The position numbers and the translations under genes were made by a program. From Capitulum mitella (Eukaryota; Arthropoda; Thecostraca; Pollicipedomorpha; Pollicipedidae): a DNA stretch of 64,000 bases. Below the pieces are notes generated by a model, which made no database searches, was not told the origin of the DNA, and saw only the letters and a list, made by a program, of their open reading frames with translations. Shown piece after piece: positions 1-10,204 of this stretch. Each line of letters starts with the position of its first letter. Within the stretch, counting starts at the first letter, position 1. Where the stretch lies: assembly GCA_030062745.1 (NCBI GenBank), contig CP099847.1:27452923-27516922 (forward strand), given 5' to 3'.

Positions 1-3000
1 GGGGCAAGTGCACTGACCTCATGGTGATGCTTGCTGAATGCTCGCTGCAGTGAATCGCAGCAGTTGCACTGAAGTTCAACTCTGGTAGTTGGAGGAACTG
101 GGCTGAGTTGTCTCCTTTATCATTTAGGTTTCGTAGCTGCGGAATGACATCTACAGCAAAACTTTTATTGGCCATCGCTGCAGGAGGCGGGTTTTCAGGA
201 CATGTCCTGCAAGCTTTGTAGGCGATATTGGGACTTATTATATCTTGCTGAACGGGAGTACCGAACTGGAAACTGGAAACCCGAACTGGAATACCAGCGA
301 GCTGTCGGAACGCGTGTTTCAGTGCACCGAGTTGTTCTGAGACTTTATCTTAAACCACATAGGTGTGTGTACGCATGGGTCGATCATGACTGCTGATCAC
401 CGTCGTGCTGAATAGTTTGAGGTAAAATAGCGACCCAGTATATAAAAAACGCGCTCGGATCACCTGCAGCTGTTCTGCGTCCTGAATATCTAGTGCAGGG
501 GGTGCCAGATGTGACACAACCGTACACCGCTAGCAAGGCCTAGAACGTGAGAAGAGCACATGACCTTGCCACATGCGCACGAAGCACCGAATGCGGTTTT
601 TTGAGAGGTGTGCCTTGCACGTTAAAAGCCTTGGTCGTGTCGTGTCAGCTGATGGTTTGGGCTTACATCAAACGTCATTGCATGAGTATCATTCACCAGT
701 TTGGCTGACAATTAGTTTGTGTTTAATCCAGTCCCAATGTGTTAGTTTCCCGTTGCGATAAGACCGAACAATGTGCATGATTTCTGTACCAAAGACCACT
801 GTGCAGTGTTCCACTTGCTCAGCATGTTAAAGTTGCCATAGGGAACATGTCTTTCGCGGCTTAGGTAGTCCGAGGTCATTGTCATGGTCCGTGGTCCATC
901 ACATGTGTCAAGCATTAATGTCGTTGTATGATATCCTGCATTTTCCATGAAGATTCCAACGTCTGAAAATGTGTCGCATATAACTGCAGATCGTAAAAAC
1001 CACGTACCTGCCCCATTGTTTCTGTGCAGGACTGGCAAGACATCCGGACGCCAAAAGATACTTAACACTCCCAAAATATAAAAGCGTTTTTTATCTGCCA
1101 TACGAATAACGTATAAGACTGGCTTTGATACAATGATCTTGACCACGCTCCCAAAGAGCCCCGGGAAAAATCCGGGGCTTTGATGAAAAAGCCTCTTTTT
1201 TGGGACCTTTGGTAACCTGAGAGAACCACGAAGAAACTCAAAAGACCCTCATAAAAGCTTGAAAGGCAGAGCCCGAAATACTCTGAATGGCCCGGAACAA
1301 CATTTGAATGACTTGTGCTATATCAGGGGAACTCATGAAGGCTTGAGTGGCACCGGCAATGTTTTGGAGGCCCGGAGGCCCAATCAACGCCAACAGAAAT
1401 CACCTGGAAAACCCACCGCCAATTACGCAAGGGCGCATTTTGAAAAAGGCTTAGTTTCCCCCTCCCATTACGAAATTCTGGTGGCACCCATTAGCTCCAA
1501 GCATTTCATTTGACTTTGATAATAGCTTTGTTGCCTTTTGGCATATTTTTGCATATTTTGAGATGATCTTTGAAGCAGTAGAGGATTTAGTATTTAAAAC
1601 GCAATAGGACAGATCGCTACAGACTTTTCGGTTATTCTTTTCTCCCTTTGGCTTCGATGAATAATCCTTTTCGATACAGTCACCAAAGACGACGGTTACA
1701 GTCTCTTAGAAACATCAATGACGGTTCAGGAAACAAAAACAGGGGGATGACTACCACTGACTGAAGGTGTCAATTGTGTGTCGCAAAAACTAAACCAACG
1801 TTTCTATTTCTTATTCATTCATTTTATACTTACTCCATTAATTCCTCCTGAAAACGCGTGCATATTTCGTACGTGCGTATTATATATGCGCCATTTTTAG
1901 GCTGCAAGGAGTGACACAAACCTATGTTACATGTGGTCGAAATGAGCATCCAAAATATCTGTACCTGACTCCGCCTCTGATCCCGATTTTGCTTCCTCTT
2001 TGAAATGTATCCTTCGTATCAATATTATGATGTGTAAACGCATTTAATCATCGAGCCATATTAGACGTGCCAAATGTTGGCTGAAGGGACCGATAAGTGT
2101 AGGAGCAAGCTTTCGCCTAAAACCACTGCAAGACAGCATGGCATGCCTCCCAGAAACGTCTGTTGGAGCCGCTCTCGTTCTGCGTAGGACGTTAAGCTTT
2201 GGTTTGATGTTTAAAACGAAGGAATAGGAAAGGTGCCACCAAATTCCAACACAGTAGCGCAAACGGTTTAGCTCTGGTGTCGAAAAAACCATCGGGGTCC
2301 TGACCGGCCCCTCATCTCAAAACAGGTGGAATATTCCAACCATGACGGGCGTTTTGAACTGAGATCGCAAAGTTGTGAAGTTGTGGTTTTTAGTCGTGAG
2401 CGATTTCTAGCTTGCAAACAGTTTGTCTCAAGGCTGTACATGCACCAATTTTCCAAGCGATTCACCGCGCTTAGGCCATGTTTCTTATTGTCCGTTACTG
2501 CGTGACGATACCAACTGGCGCAGGCCGGAAGTCTGTCTGTCTGTCTCTCCGCTCGCCTATAATCTGCGCCATTAATTTTTGTAAGACGGCGTGTTGGCCT
2601 ATCAGCACTATTTCGCAAGCAGACGAAAGTAAAATTATCAGAATTATCCAGGCCATCGGCATATAAGCACTGGCGTTTCTTGAGTTGCAAGATGGGTTTT
2701 GGGCAAGCGTTTACCACAACGCTTCTCGGACAAATAAAGCAGACAAACAAAAGGGTGCTTTGATCGCCGTCATCATACTTGTACGTGCCAGAAACAATGA
2801 CTGTTTGACGACAAGAGAGCTCCAAGTGTCCCTTCCTAGACGCTTTTGTGGAAAGATAACATCGGGCATGAATTGAACCATGAACTGCCGAACGCTGTCG
2901 CATGTCTTCAGATCGTAAATGTTTATGATTTTGACACTTATGGAGCAGGCGAACATCCCTTCCATTGAAGTCCACCTAAGGCCGCCATTGCACCATCGTT

Positions 3001-6000
3001 CATGCAAAGTTTGGGTCGATGCCCACGTGCCGCAAGACTCCACCCAGTCGTGGGGCTATTGTTAGACCATTTGATGTTCGTGTGCAGAGCACTCAGAGGG
3101 ACGGTGAACCGGAATGTTTGGGCGCAAAATCATGGCCTTGTTCTTCTAGGGAGGTGCTTAACGGCCTGTTTGTCAGGGATGTGCAGGACATTTCGCTGCT
3201 ATGCGTTCGAAGTACGTACCCACATGCTTTCCTGCAGCAGAGTTACTGCTGAGTGCCACCATGGCGAATGGCGACAAAGAGCAATAGAGCATTAACGTCG
3301 TTAGATGCATAAACTTGTGCGAAAATTGTCCGACAGCTGGATGGTCCAAGACTGACAGCATTATAGTAAACTGCACAGTGGCCTTCGTGAAATTGAGCAA
3401 GTACGTTAAACAAATGCCTTCATTTCGTTCAGATAGCTTCACTGCTCTGTGCCGAAACTATCTGAGGCTGTCTCATGCTACTTTTCTACCTTCTGGTTAT
3501 GAGCCAACGCTTTCAAGTCACGAAAACCAGATTTCTGAAAGTTTACTTGCCCCCTTGCTTGACTGACCCAATGTTATTCAAGGATCTTGTGAACAGCATA
3601 ACTGATGAGGCCAAGCATATCGTTAAGCAGACGCTGTGAGCAATCTGCCGATGATCCCACGGTGCGTGAGTAGTCACACAACTCGCATCAGTGAACTTCT
3701 TACATATCACGCATGTTTTAGAATATAGATCACTTTTGTCACAAATTTACTTTCATCTAGTCAGTGGGCACCTGCCATTCAAGCCGCCTGATGAGAGGTG
3801 CCGAACGAAATGGGCCGACTTTTCAACCATTGGTTCTTTCGCAGAACAATGGAGCTGTTAAATTTGAAACGCGCCCGATTATCTGTTTCTGTAAAGGTGA
3901 TGTGACCAGAAATTTGCCACACAATTTGTGGTCAGACCTTTCGGAATGAGAAAGATCCCCACGTAAATACATCTATATTCATTATGGGCTAGGCCAAGGG
4001 CTAAATGTTTTTTTCAGCTAGCAGGAAATGTCGGTTATCTTTCATTTACATATTATACAAAAATAATATTAAAAAAATAAGATTCCCGGCCCAGCCCGGC
4101 CGGCCCGGCTCGGCCATAACGCTTTCTGGAGGCCAATGACCTCGCAGCCATTGGGGACGAGATCATGAAGTTTTCACTAGAAAATAGCCCAGTTGCTTGT
4201 ATACCATTTGACTGCATTTTTGATGTGTTGCCTAGCAAGCCGCTAATTCCACATAATTATTTCCGGAGTAACCCTTTCGTGCTTAAATCTGTTTTTCCAC
4301 GGATGTTTTGAATCGCTCTGTAATGGCAGTTAACGGTATCATGGGCGCGCGTCGTGTTAAAATGTGCAACTCATCGCACCGAAACTACTGGAATAGATCG
4401 ATGAATATCCCTTGGTATTGCGAAATGGATGAAGAGAAAGTAGCGATGAAACCAGGACGAAGCAGGCCTCGCTCGTCATGCACCGTATAAGGCGTCTTAT
4501 TGGTTTTAAATAATGCTGTGGGTTTCAACATAGCATAACCATTCAGTAGTTTTGAAGATCTATTTTGAGTTATGTTATAATAGTTATGCAGTTAGTTGAT
4601 AATAGTTATTTAGTTATAATCGTTATGAAGATCTATCTTCATCTTCTATCAATAGAAGATAAAGATAGGTAAGTACCACGATTGTTGATCAGGGAACCGT
4701 AAGGCAAGAGACATCTGTGAATGACATTCAAACGGTAAATCAAACAGACAGTGTCTGGGTACAATGTAAGCATAAATTTCACTCATTTTGACGTACTGTC
4801 CATTTAGGTCTGTCGCATTGTGCCGACTTCACAAGCAACGTAACTGGTCCTGGGAAGACTGAGGCTGTGCTCGACGCTCGGTCATCTGTAAGTTACCAAT
4901 TGCTAATGTAATAACAGTTCTTACGTTTGTATGCTTCATATGAATCTCACACACACACACACACACACTGAAGATTGAGCTATACTCGTACGTCTCATAA
5001 TGCCTCACAAGATTTGGTTTAGCGTGCTTCTCAACGTAAGGCCATTACTGCTGCCCAAAAGTACTGGCTTTGAAACTGTTCCCCTATAACTGCTGAGTTA
5101 CAATCAAGTCTAATACCAACATCACGACCACTCGAATACAACAGTAGCATTTATGCTCTAATGAGCATGTATCACTTTCCGTCTGTGTGCATGTCACCGC
5201 GCAAATCACCATTTATTACCAAATTACCATTCTGAAGAGTCAAAACTGCCTTCAGCAATCACCTGGTCATTTCTTTATTTCTACAGGGGCAGCCGCGGAT
5301 GGCGTACTGCTTCGTTTCTTCCTGGGTTAGCGAGGTTACTGTATTCCATTACCAAAGAACACAAACGACGATAATATAGCGTAAAGAGTACATAGAAACA
5401 GAACGACCAGCCATCGACACCCAACGGCACGACTCTCAGTGGGACGAAAAATATCACGATCTAAGTAAAAAAAGAAAGAAAAAAGGCGTCATGAACTTTG
5501 AACAGCCACCATCGGTATAAAAGTCCACGTATTTCTCCAGCCACACAGGTCACATCTGCATTCTGAGCGTCGACATCGCGACGTCGATATCGCGACGCGA
5601 CGTCATGTACTCTAGCTCATAGTTGCCACGGCACCCAAACTGACTCAGCCGTAAACTGACGCGCCAATACCTGCTCTCGGCAGCATCATATCAGCGTCCC
5701 TTCACGTCTGCTGCACGGCACCGGACAACGGACGACTCGTTCAAGAAGAGCAGCCATCTCATACAGTGGGGTGTAGTTTTGGGTAAATGACTGGGGCCGA
5801 ATAGAGGGGCACGACAACCTGACCTCCCCTGAATGTGATTTTCTGGTCGGATTTCGACCACTTCATTCTCACCGAAGGCAGACTTTCATTTTTAAAAGTG
5901 CGTTTGTGCTGAAAGCGGAACATAATAGATAAACACACGTTTACTATAAACACACGATAAACACGATAAACACACGTTTACTATGTATATTTATTTATGC

Positions 6001-6184
6001 ATACATATATATATATATATAGTAAATGTAATGGAAAAGTTTGATAGAATATCTTCATTGACATGTTGTTCTCAGTACACCAATGCCGTTTTGCTATGGC
6101 AAATTAAAATTATATAGACGACAGGACAATAACAATTGTAGCTACAGTTAGGTATTACAGTTGTATATCATGGTAATAACAATT
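1..6184. other. Intergenic DNA, no recognisable gene
   Basis: No open reading frame here carries a domain I can name, and none links to another by plausible splicing. A (CA)n microsatellite lies at about 4950-4969 and a short (TA)n at 6004-6020. Around 5570-5605 there is a small CG-rich stretch built from overlapping copies of CGACGTCG and ATCGCGAC-like words. Antisense frames at 742-1146 and 2711-3043 look somewhat protein-like but match no family I recognise. The rest looks like ordinary AT-leaning intergenic sequence. Confidence 0.6.
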
Positions 6185-6185
6185 G

Positions 6186-6250
<65 letters not shown>
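6185..6250. repeat. (TA)n/(GT)n compound microsatellite
   Basis: About 22 bases of alternating TA are followed directly by about 40 bases of alternating GT. The microsatellite abuts the left end of a longer tandem repeat and produces artefactual frames of Tyr/Ile and Cys/Val repeats on either strand. Confidence 0.95.
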
Positions 6251-6251
<1 letters not shown>

Positions 6252-6680
6252 GGTATCAATGTGCCAAACGTGTTTTTATGAGGGTATTTAAATGCATATG
6301 TCATACAAATCGACATGTCCAAATCTGGACCAGGTCGCAAAACAGTTGATCTTGACCTTTGACGACCTCGACCCTCACTGGCCCTGGAATATATGAGCGT
6401 ACCAATGTGTTCACACATGTTTTTATCCGGGCCTTTGAATGCATATTTCACACCAACCGACATGCTGCAAAGCAAATCTGGACCAGGTTACAAGATAGTT
6501 AACTCTGACCTTTGATGACCCGTGACCTTCACGTACCCTGGTATATGTAGGCGTATCAATGTGCGCACACGTGTTTTTATTAGGGTCTTTGAATGCATTT
6601 TTTATACAGACCGAGACGTTGCAAAGCAAACCCGGATCAGCTCACAAGCTGGTTGGCTTGGCTTTTGATGGCTTTGACTC
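6250..6680. repeat. Tandem repeat, about 149 bp, three copies
   Basis: Three diverged copies begin near 6252, 6399 and 6551, each opening with a GTAtCAATGTG-like word. In order they share a CGTGTTTTTAT word, a GAATGCAT-like word, GCAAAgCAAA(T/C)C(T/C)GGA(C/T)CAG and TGACCTTTGA. The third copy is the most decayed. The unit does not code for a recognised protein. The (TA)n/(GT)n microsatellite sits immediately to its left. Confidence 0.85.
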
Positions 6681-7497
6681 TTAATTTGGTCTTAATGCAT
6701 CCATCACTTATGCCCGAATGATGTCGGCTGATTATGTTTAAACGGTAACCTTACGCAGAACTCCAGTCCTTTCGCAAAGTTCCCATTTGTCAGCGACAAC
6801 CGTTAGTTTCGCTATGTTTGTTTGACTTTATGCTTCAGACTTCAGAAATTTACGGTTGATTTTCGATTTTTTGCGCCAGTCGACGAGTTGATGTGACATT
6901 CCGTTATTCAATTGCGATAAATGTCACAAAGTAGCAGCAACTAGTTCCGATCCGTCCTCAACATTTTCAGGAAAAAACAGGCAGGGGGCACAAAAGTGCC
7001 CCCCTCCTATTGTGCGTGTTAAGATGTCCTTAAATCCACAGATATTTTTAAGTGTGCGAATGTGTGCGCGTATGTGCATGTGTGTGTCTTCCTATCCGTG
7101 TGCCTCCCACGTGTTGTCTTGTTTCATTTTACCTTTAATTTTTACCTCTCTTGTCTCTTTACCATTAACTGCAGGGTGCAGGGTTACCTAACCTCATGTT
7201 TTACGTGGATTGCCCAAAGTTTGCCAAACAAATAAATAAATGTTATCTACCCATGTTTTAACCGCCAGCCAATTTGGGGCGGGATCCTCTCACTAGGCAA
7301 CTTGGCTTGTAGAAACTCGCTGAGTGCAGCTGGAAGTAAAGTTTCCAGAAAATGAATGTAATTCGTATTTTGAGGCAAGCATTATTGAACATCGTCGGAC
7401 CATCGACAGGTTTGTCAGGATGTCTGCTTTCTCCCATTATGTTAGCTAGTTAACCATACTCGAAGTAACATCAATGATATTAGCACAAAACTCCCTT

Positions 7498-8716
7498 TTA
7501 ACCCTATTCCCGGCAGGGGGGGGCGGAATCCGCCCCCCCCTCGGGTTTTTTGCTTGCCAATTCCAGGCTTTTTGACGCAGCTTCACGAAACTTGGTGACT
7601 TTTCCTAGCTATTCCTTCTACGCGCTGTGACAAAATTTCGAAATTCTATTTTGCTCAGGGGCGGAGCCAGGCAATGTTTTTGGGAGGCACCTCAGGTCAT
7701 TTTTGGCCATGTTAAGGGTAAAAGGAAAATGTCTGCCAAAAATAGAGTTTTTAAGATAAAACTTAAAACTTTATATGAATATATAGCTAAATAGTTGGGC
7801 AATGTGCATATGTAATTTTGTTCATCTCAGGTCACTTTACAAGGTCAGGTCAAGGTCAAAAGTCAAAATTTGTTTTTTTGCAATAATTTCGGCGCCGTTT
7901 TTTCAAATGCCAAACCCGGAATATATATGACGTAGAAAGATGCCCTCTACTTGTGTACCAAGGTTCAGCTTGATATCAGGTCAGGTCACGGAGCTATGAC
8001 CTAAAATGTCAGTGCACGTACCCTATATCGCAAAAGCCAAAAAATGATTTTTTTGGAATAGAGTGAATTTAATCGATTAAAAACGTTTACAGATAATATT
8101 GAATGCACACGGCATCATTCCAGGTGACCCCAAGGTCACTGGAGGTCATTTAAGGTCAAAAGCCACAAGTTGATCTGAGAAACGTGTGACCATGACAGTT
8201 CCCCCTTTTTTATGTCCCTGGCACCGCCTATGCTAACATTATACAAACATTGTAATGCGATTTGTACTTCTTTAGCATAACATGACTAGCAGAAGCTAAA
8301 AAAGTGTTTTGGCCTCTTTTGTTCATTCCGCTATTGGAAAACTAATCCCCCTATTTTTGAAACCCTGTGAACGCCCATGAATTTTCTCCAAATTTCAAAT
8401 TTGCATACCCATGGTAAAAGCCCTATCCATAATCTCTCGATTGATGCCAGTTTCATCGAAATCGGTCCATAAACAACGGAGTTATAAGAAGTCAAAAAGT
8501 ACCCCCCATTTTGACATTTTTGCCCCCCTGTATCCACAAATTTCAAAATTTTGAAAAGTTCTTTTTATCAAAATGTAGTTCACGTCACGGCAAATCGATC
8601 GCCGTTTGTTGCGATGAAATCGGATAAGTGGTTCTCGAGATCTCAGGGGGGGGCCGAATCCGCCCCCCCCTGCCGGGAATCGGCCATACCGTCTAGCCCT
8701 CCGGGAATAGGGTTAA
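7498..8716. mobile_element. piggyBac-like non-autonomous element (MITE) with TTAA duplication
   Basis: TTAA occurs at 7498-7501 and again at 8713-8716, flanking a 1211-bp segment. Its left end reads CCCTATTCCCGGCAGGG and its right end, inverted, reads CCCTATTCCCGGAGGGC. A TTAA target duplication with inverted repeats starting in CCC is the signature of the piggyBac superfamily. Just inside each end is a G8/C8 palindrome centred on a GGAATCC-like core (7514-7541 and 8645-8676). The right end carries a second, internal inverted copy of ATTCCCGGCAGGGG. No transposase frame is present, so it would depend on an enzyme supplied elsewhere. An internal deletion derivative is equally possible. Confidence 0.85.
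7684..8165. promoter_or_regulatory. Cluster of AGGTCA half-sites inside the transposon
   Basis: About ten copies of AGGTCA (or its complement TGACCT) fall within 480 bases. They include overlapping AGGTCAGGTCA pairs near 7850 and 7977 and a run of three near 8141-8160. AGGTCA is the half-site bound by nuclear receptors. Whether any copy is bound is unknown; the cluster may simply be decayed internal repeat of the element. Confidence 0.4.
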
Positions 8717-9466
8717 ACTCCATTTTTCCATTGCACATGTGCTGAGCCAATGTTACATGCAAATGGTAGAAACTTACCTTTTTCTAAGGTATTCAGTGTT
8801 TTTCTCTGATGTGACATTCCCTTCCCATTCTAATCGCTGTGGTTTAGAAGGGCATGCAGTGACATTTTTGGCATTTTAGCTTTTAGCGAATGAGATTTTG
8901 ATTAATGGAATATCTTTAAACTACTTAAAATATAGTGTGCTGTTCAATGGTATCACTTTTATCTTCGTAGTTTTCATATCCGAGAGCATAGTGATTATTA
9001 ATAATCCAGGGATGGGATGTATGATTTACAGATATTTACCAGGCCATGCTCGTGTAATATCTGTATTTCCTTGTAAAGCCGCTTCGAAGGTTTTAAATAT
9101 TTGCAAACACATTTACTTACAAACCAGGACGCTTATGTTGTATTTTCTTTAAGATTTTGGTGTCAAATTCGTTTCATGGACGGTGAAATGGCAATTCCTC
9201 CTGCCAACGTTAACAACATAACATTCAGACGTACCATGCATTTATCAAACTTGGGGATGAGAGAGCCCTCTCATCTGCACAATACCGATCACTTCGTGTC
9301 AACAAATAAACACCGCGCTGGGAGTCACTGCGGAATCACACGCGCTGGGCGCTGACGTCTCTATCGATGACGGATGGGGACTGGGGGGGGGGGACAGGGC
9401 GCCCGAGGCAGGACAGTCGGCGCGCCCACCCCCACTCAGTTCGCGCCGCGCGCCGGCGGCAGAAGC
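8717..9466. other. Intergenic DNA upstream of the lectin-like gene
   Basis: AT-rich to about 9300, then abruptly GC-rich on entering the next gene. I see no TATA box or other clear promoter element. No recognisable exon was found. Confidence 0.5.
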
Positions 9467-10204
9467 ATGCCTCCGCCGCCGCTGCTGCTGCTGCTGCTGG
9501 AGCTGGTGCTGCCGCTGCCGGCGGCGGGCTCCGTCGGGCGCTTCGGCTTCCAAGCCCGGAGGACGCGGCGCGCCGCGCAGCCGCTGGCCGAGGCTGCCGG
9601 CCTCTCGCGGCTACAGTGCGCCGCCCTGTGCGGCCGCTCGGCCGCCTGCGTCGCCTGGAGCCGACCGGGGCCGGCGGCTCCCTGCCGGCTCTGGGCCGCC
9701 CCCTCCAGCGGCAACCCGCTCACCGCCCGCCCGGTCTGCGTCCACAAGCGGGTGCCGCCGCCGCGGTTTCGCACTGTGGGCAGCATCCGCCGGCCCCTGA
9801 CCCTGGTGGCGAGCAACAAGCGAAACCGCCGCTGCCGCGACGCGCTGGCTCTGTGCCAGGAGAGAGACCCGGAATCGCACCCAACCTTTCCACGCTCGCA
9901 GCTAGATCTTGACACCCTGCGAGGTTACCTTTCCTACCTCGGGACTAGATTCGGCATCGCTAACATCGTCGTCTGGATGGGGCTGCGGGATGAGGCGGGG
10001 GACGGCACCTTCAGGAGCGTGGAGCTCAACCAGTCGGCGCCGCTGCCGGCCGCCTGGTTCCACGACGGGGCCGGCCCGCCCACCAGCCGCGAGTGCCAAT
10101 GTCTCGCTCTTCAGACCGATGGCCTGGCTGCCATGCCTTGCTCGGACGGCGTGCACGGGTGCATTTGCGAATACCCTCTGGACGCCGCCACGTCGTGTCC
10201 GTGA
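9467..10204 (+). CDS. Secreted apple/PAN-like plus C-type-lectin-like protein
   Basis: One uninterrupted frame of 245 residues. I chose the ATG at 9467, not the in-frame ATG at 9374, because it starts a clear signal peptide ([18 protein letters not shown] then AAG). Residues about 25-95 hold a cysteine pattern (CAALC, CVAW, PCRLW) resembling a PAN/apple module. Residues about 140-240 resemble a C-type-lectin fold: VWMGLRDEAGDGTF, a Trp-Phe-His segment, ECQCLAL, MPCSD and a closing CICEYPL. The calcium-binding EPN/WND-type motifs of sugar-binding lectins are not evident, so sugar binding is doubtful. GC content is very high and there are no introns, unlike every other gene here. A retroposed copy or a rapidly evolving secreted family member would explain this. 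An additional upstream exon cannot be excluded. Confidence 0.7.
   Translation: MPPPPLLLLLLELVLPLPAAGSVGRFGFQARRTRRAAQPLAEAAGLSRLQCAALCGRSAACVAWSRPGPAAPCRLWAAPSSGNPLTARPVCVHKRVPPPRFRTVGSIRRPLTLVASNKRNRRCRDALALCQERDPESHPTFPRSQLDLDTLRGYLSYLGTRFGIANIVVWMGLRDEAGDGTFRSVELNQSAPLPAAWFHDGAGPPTSRECQCLALQTDGLAAMPCSDGVHGCICEYPLDAATSCP

Noticed and set aside
439-448. TATATAAAAA resembling a TATA box
   Set aside because: No supported coding region downstream; AT-rich words like this are common here.
742-1146. 134-codon minus-strand frame
   Set aside because: Protein-like composition but no recognisable domain, splice partner or promoter.
1158-1182. Short G/C hairpin (AGCCCCGG ... CCGGGGCT)
   Set aside because: Too short to call an element, no flanking duplication and no associated gene.
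2268-3442. Minus-strand frames with protein-like stretches (for example KIINIYDLKTCDSVRQF)
   Set aside because: Suggestive of a decayed WD-repeat-like gene, but I could not match a family, join the frames by splicing, or find a start, so no feature is claimed.
5516-5523. TATAAAAG resembling a core promoter
   Set aside because: No gene or plausible first exon follows on the plus strand.
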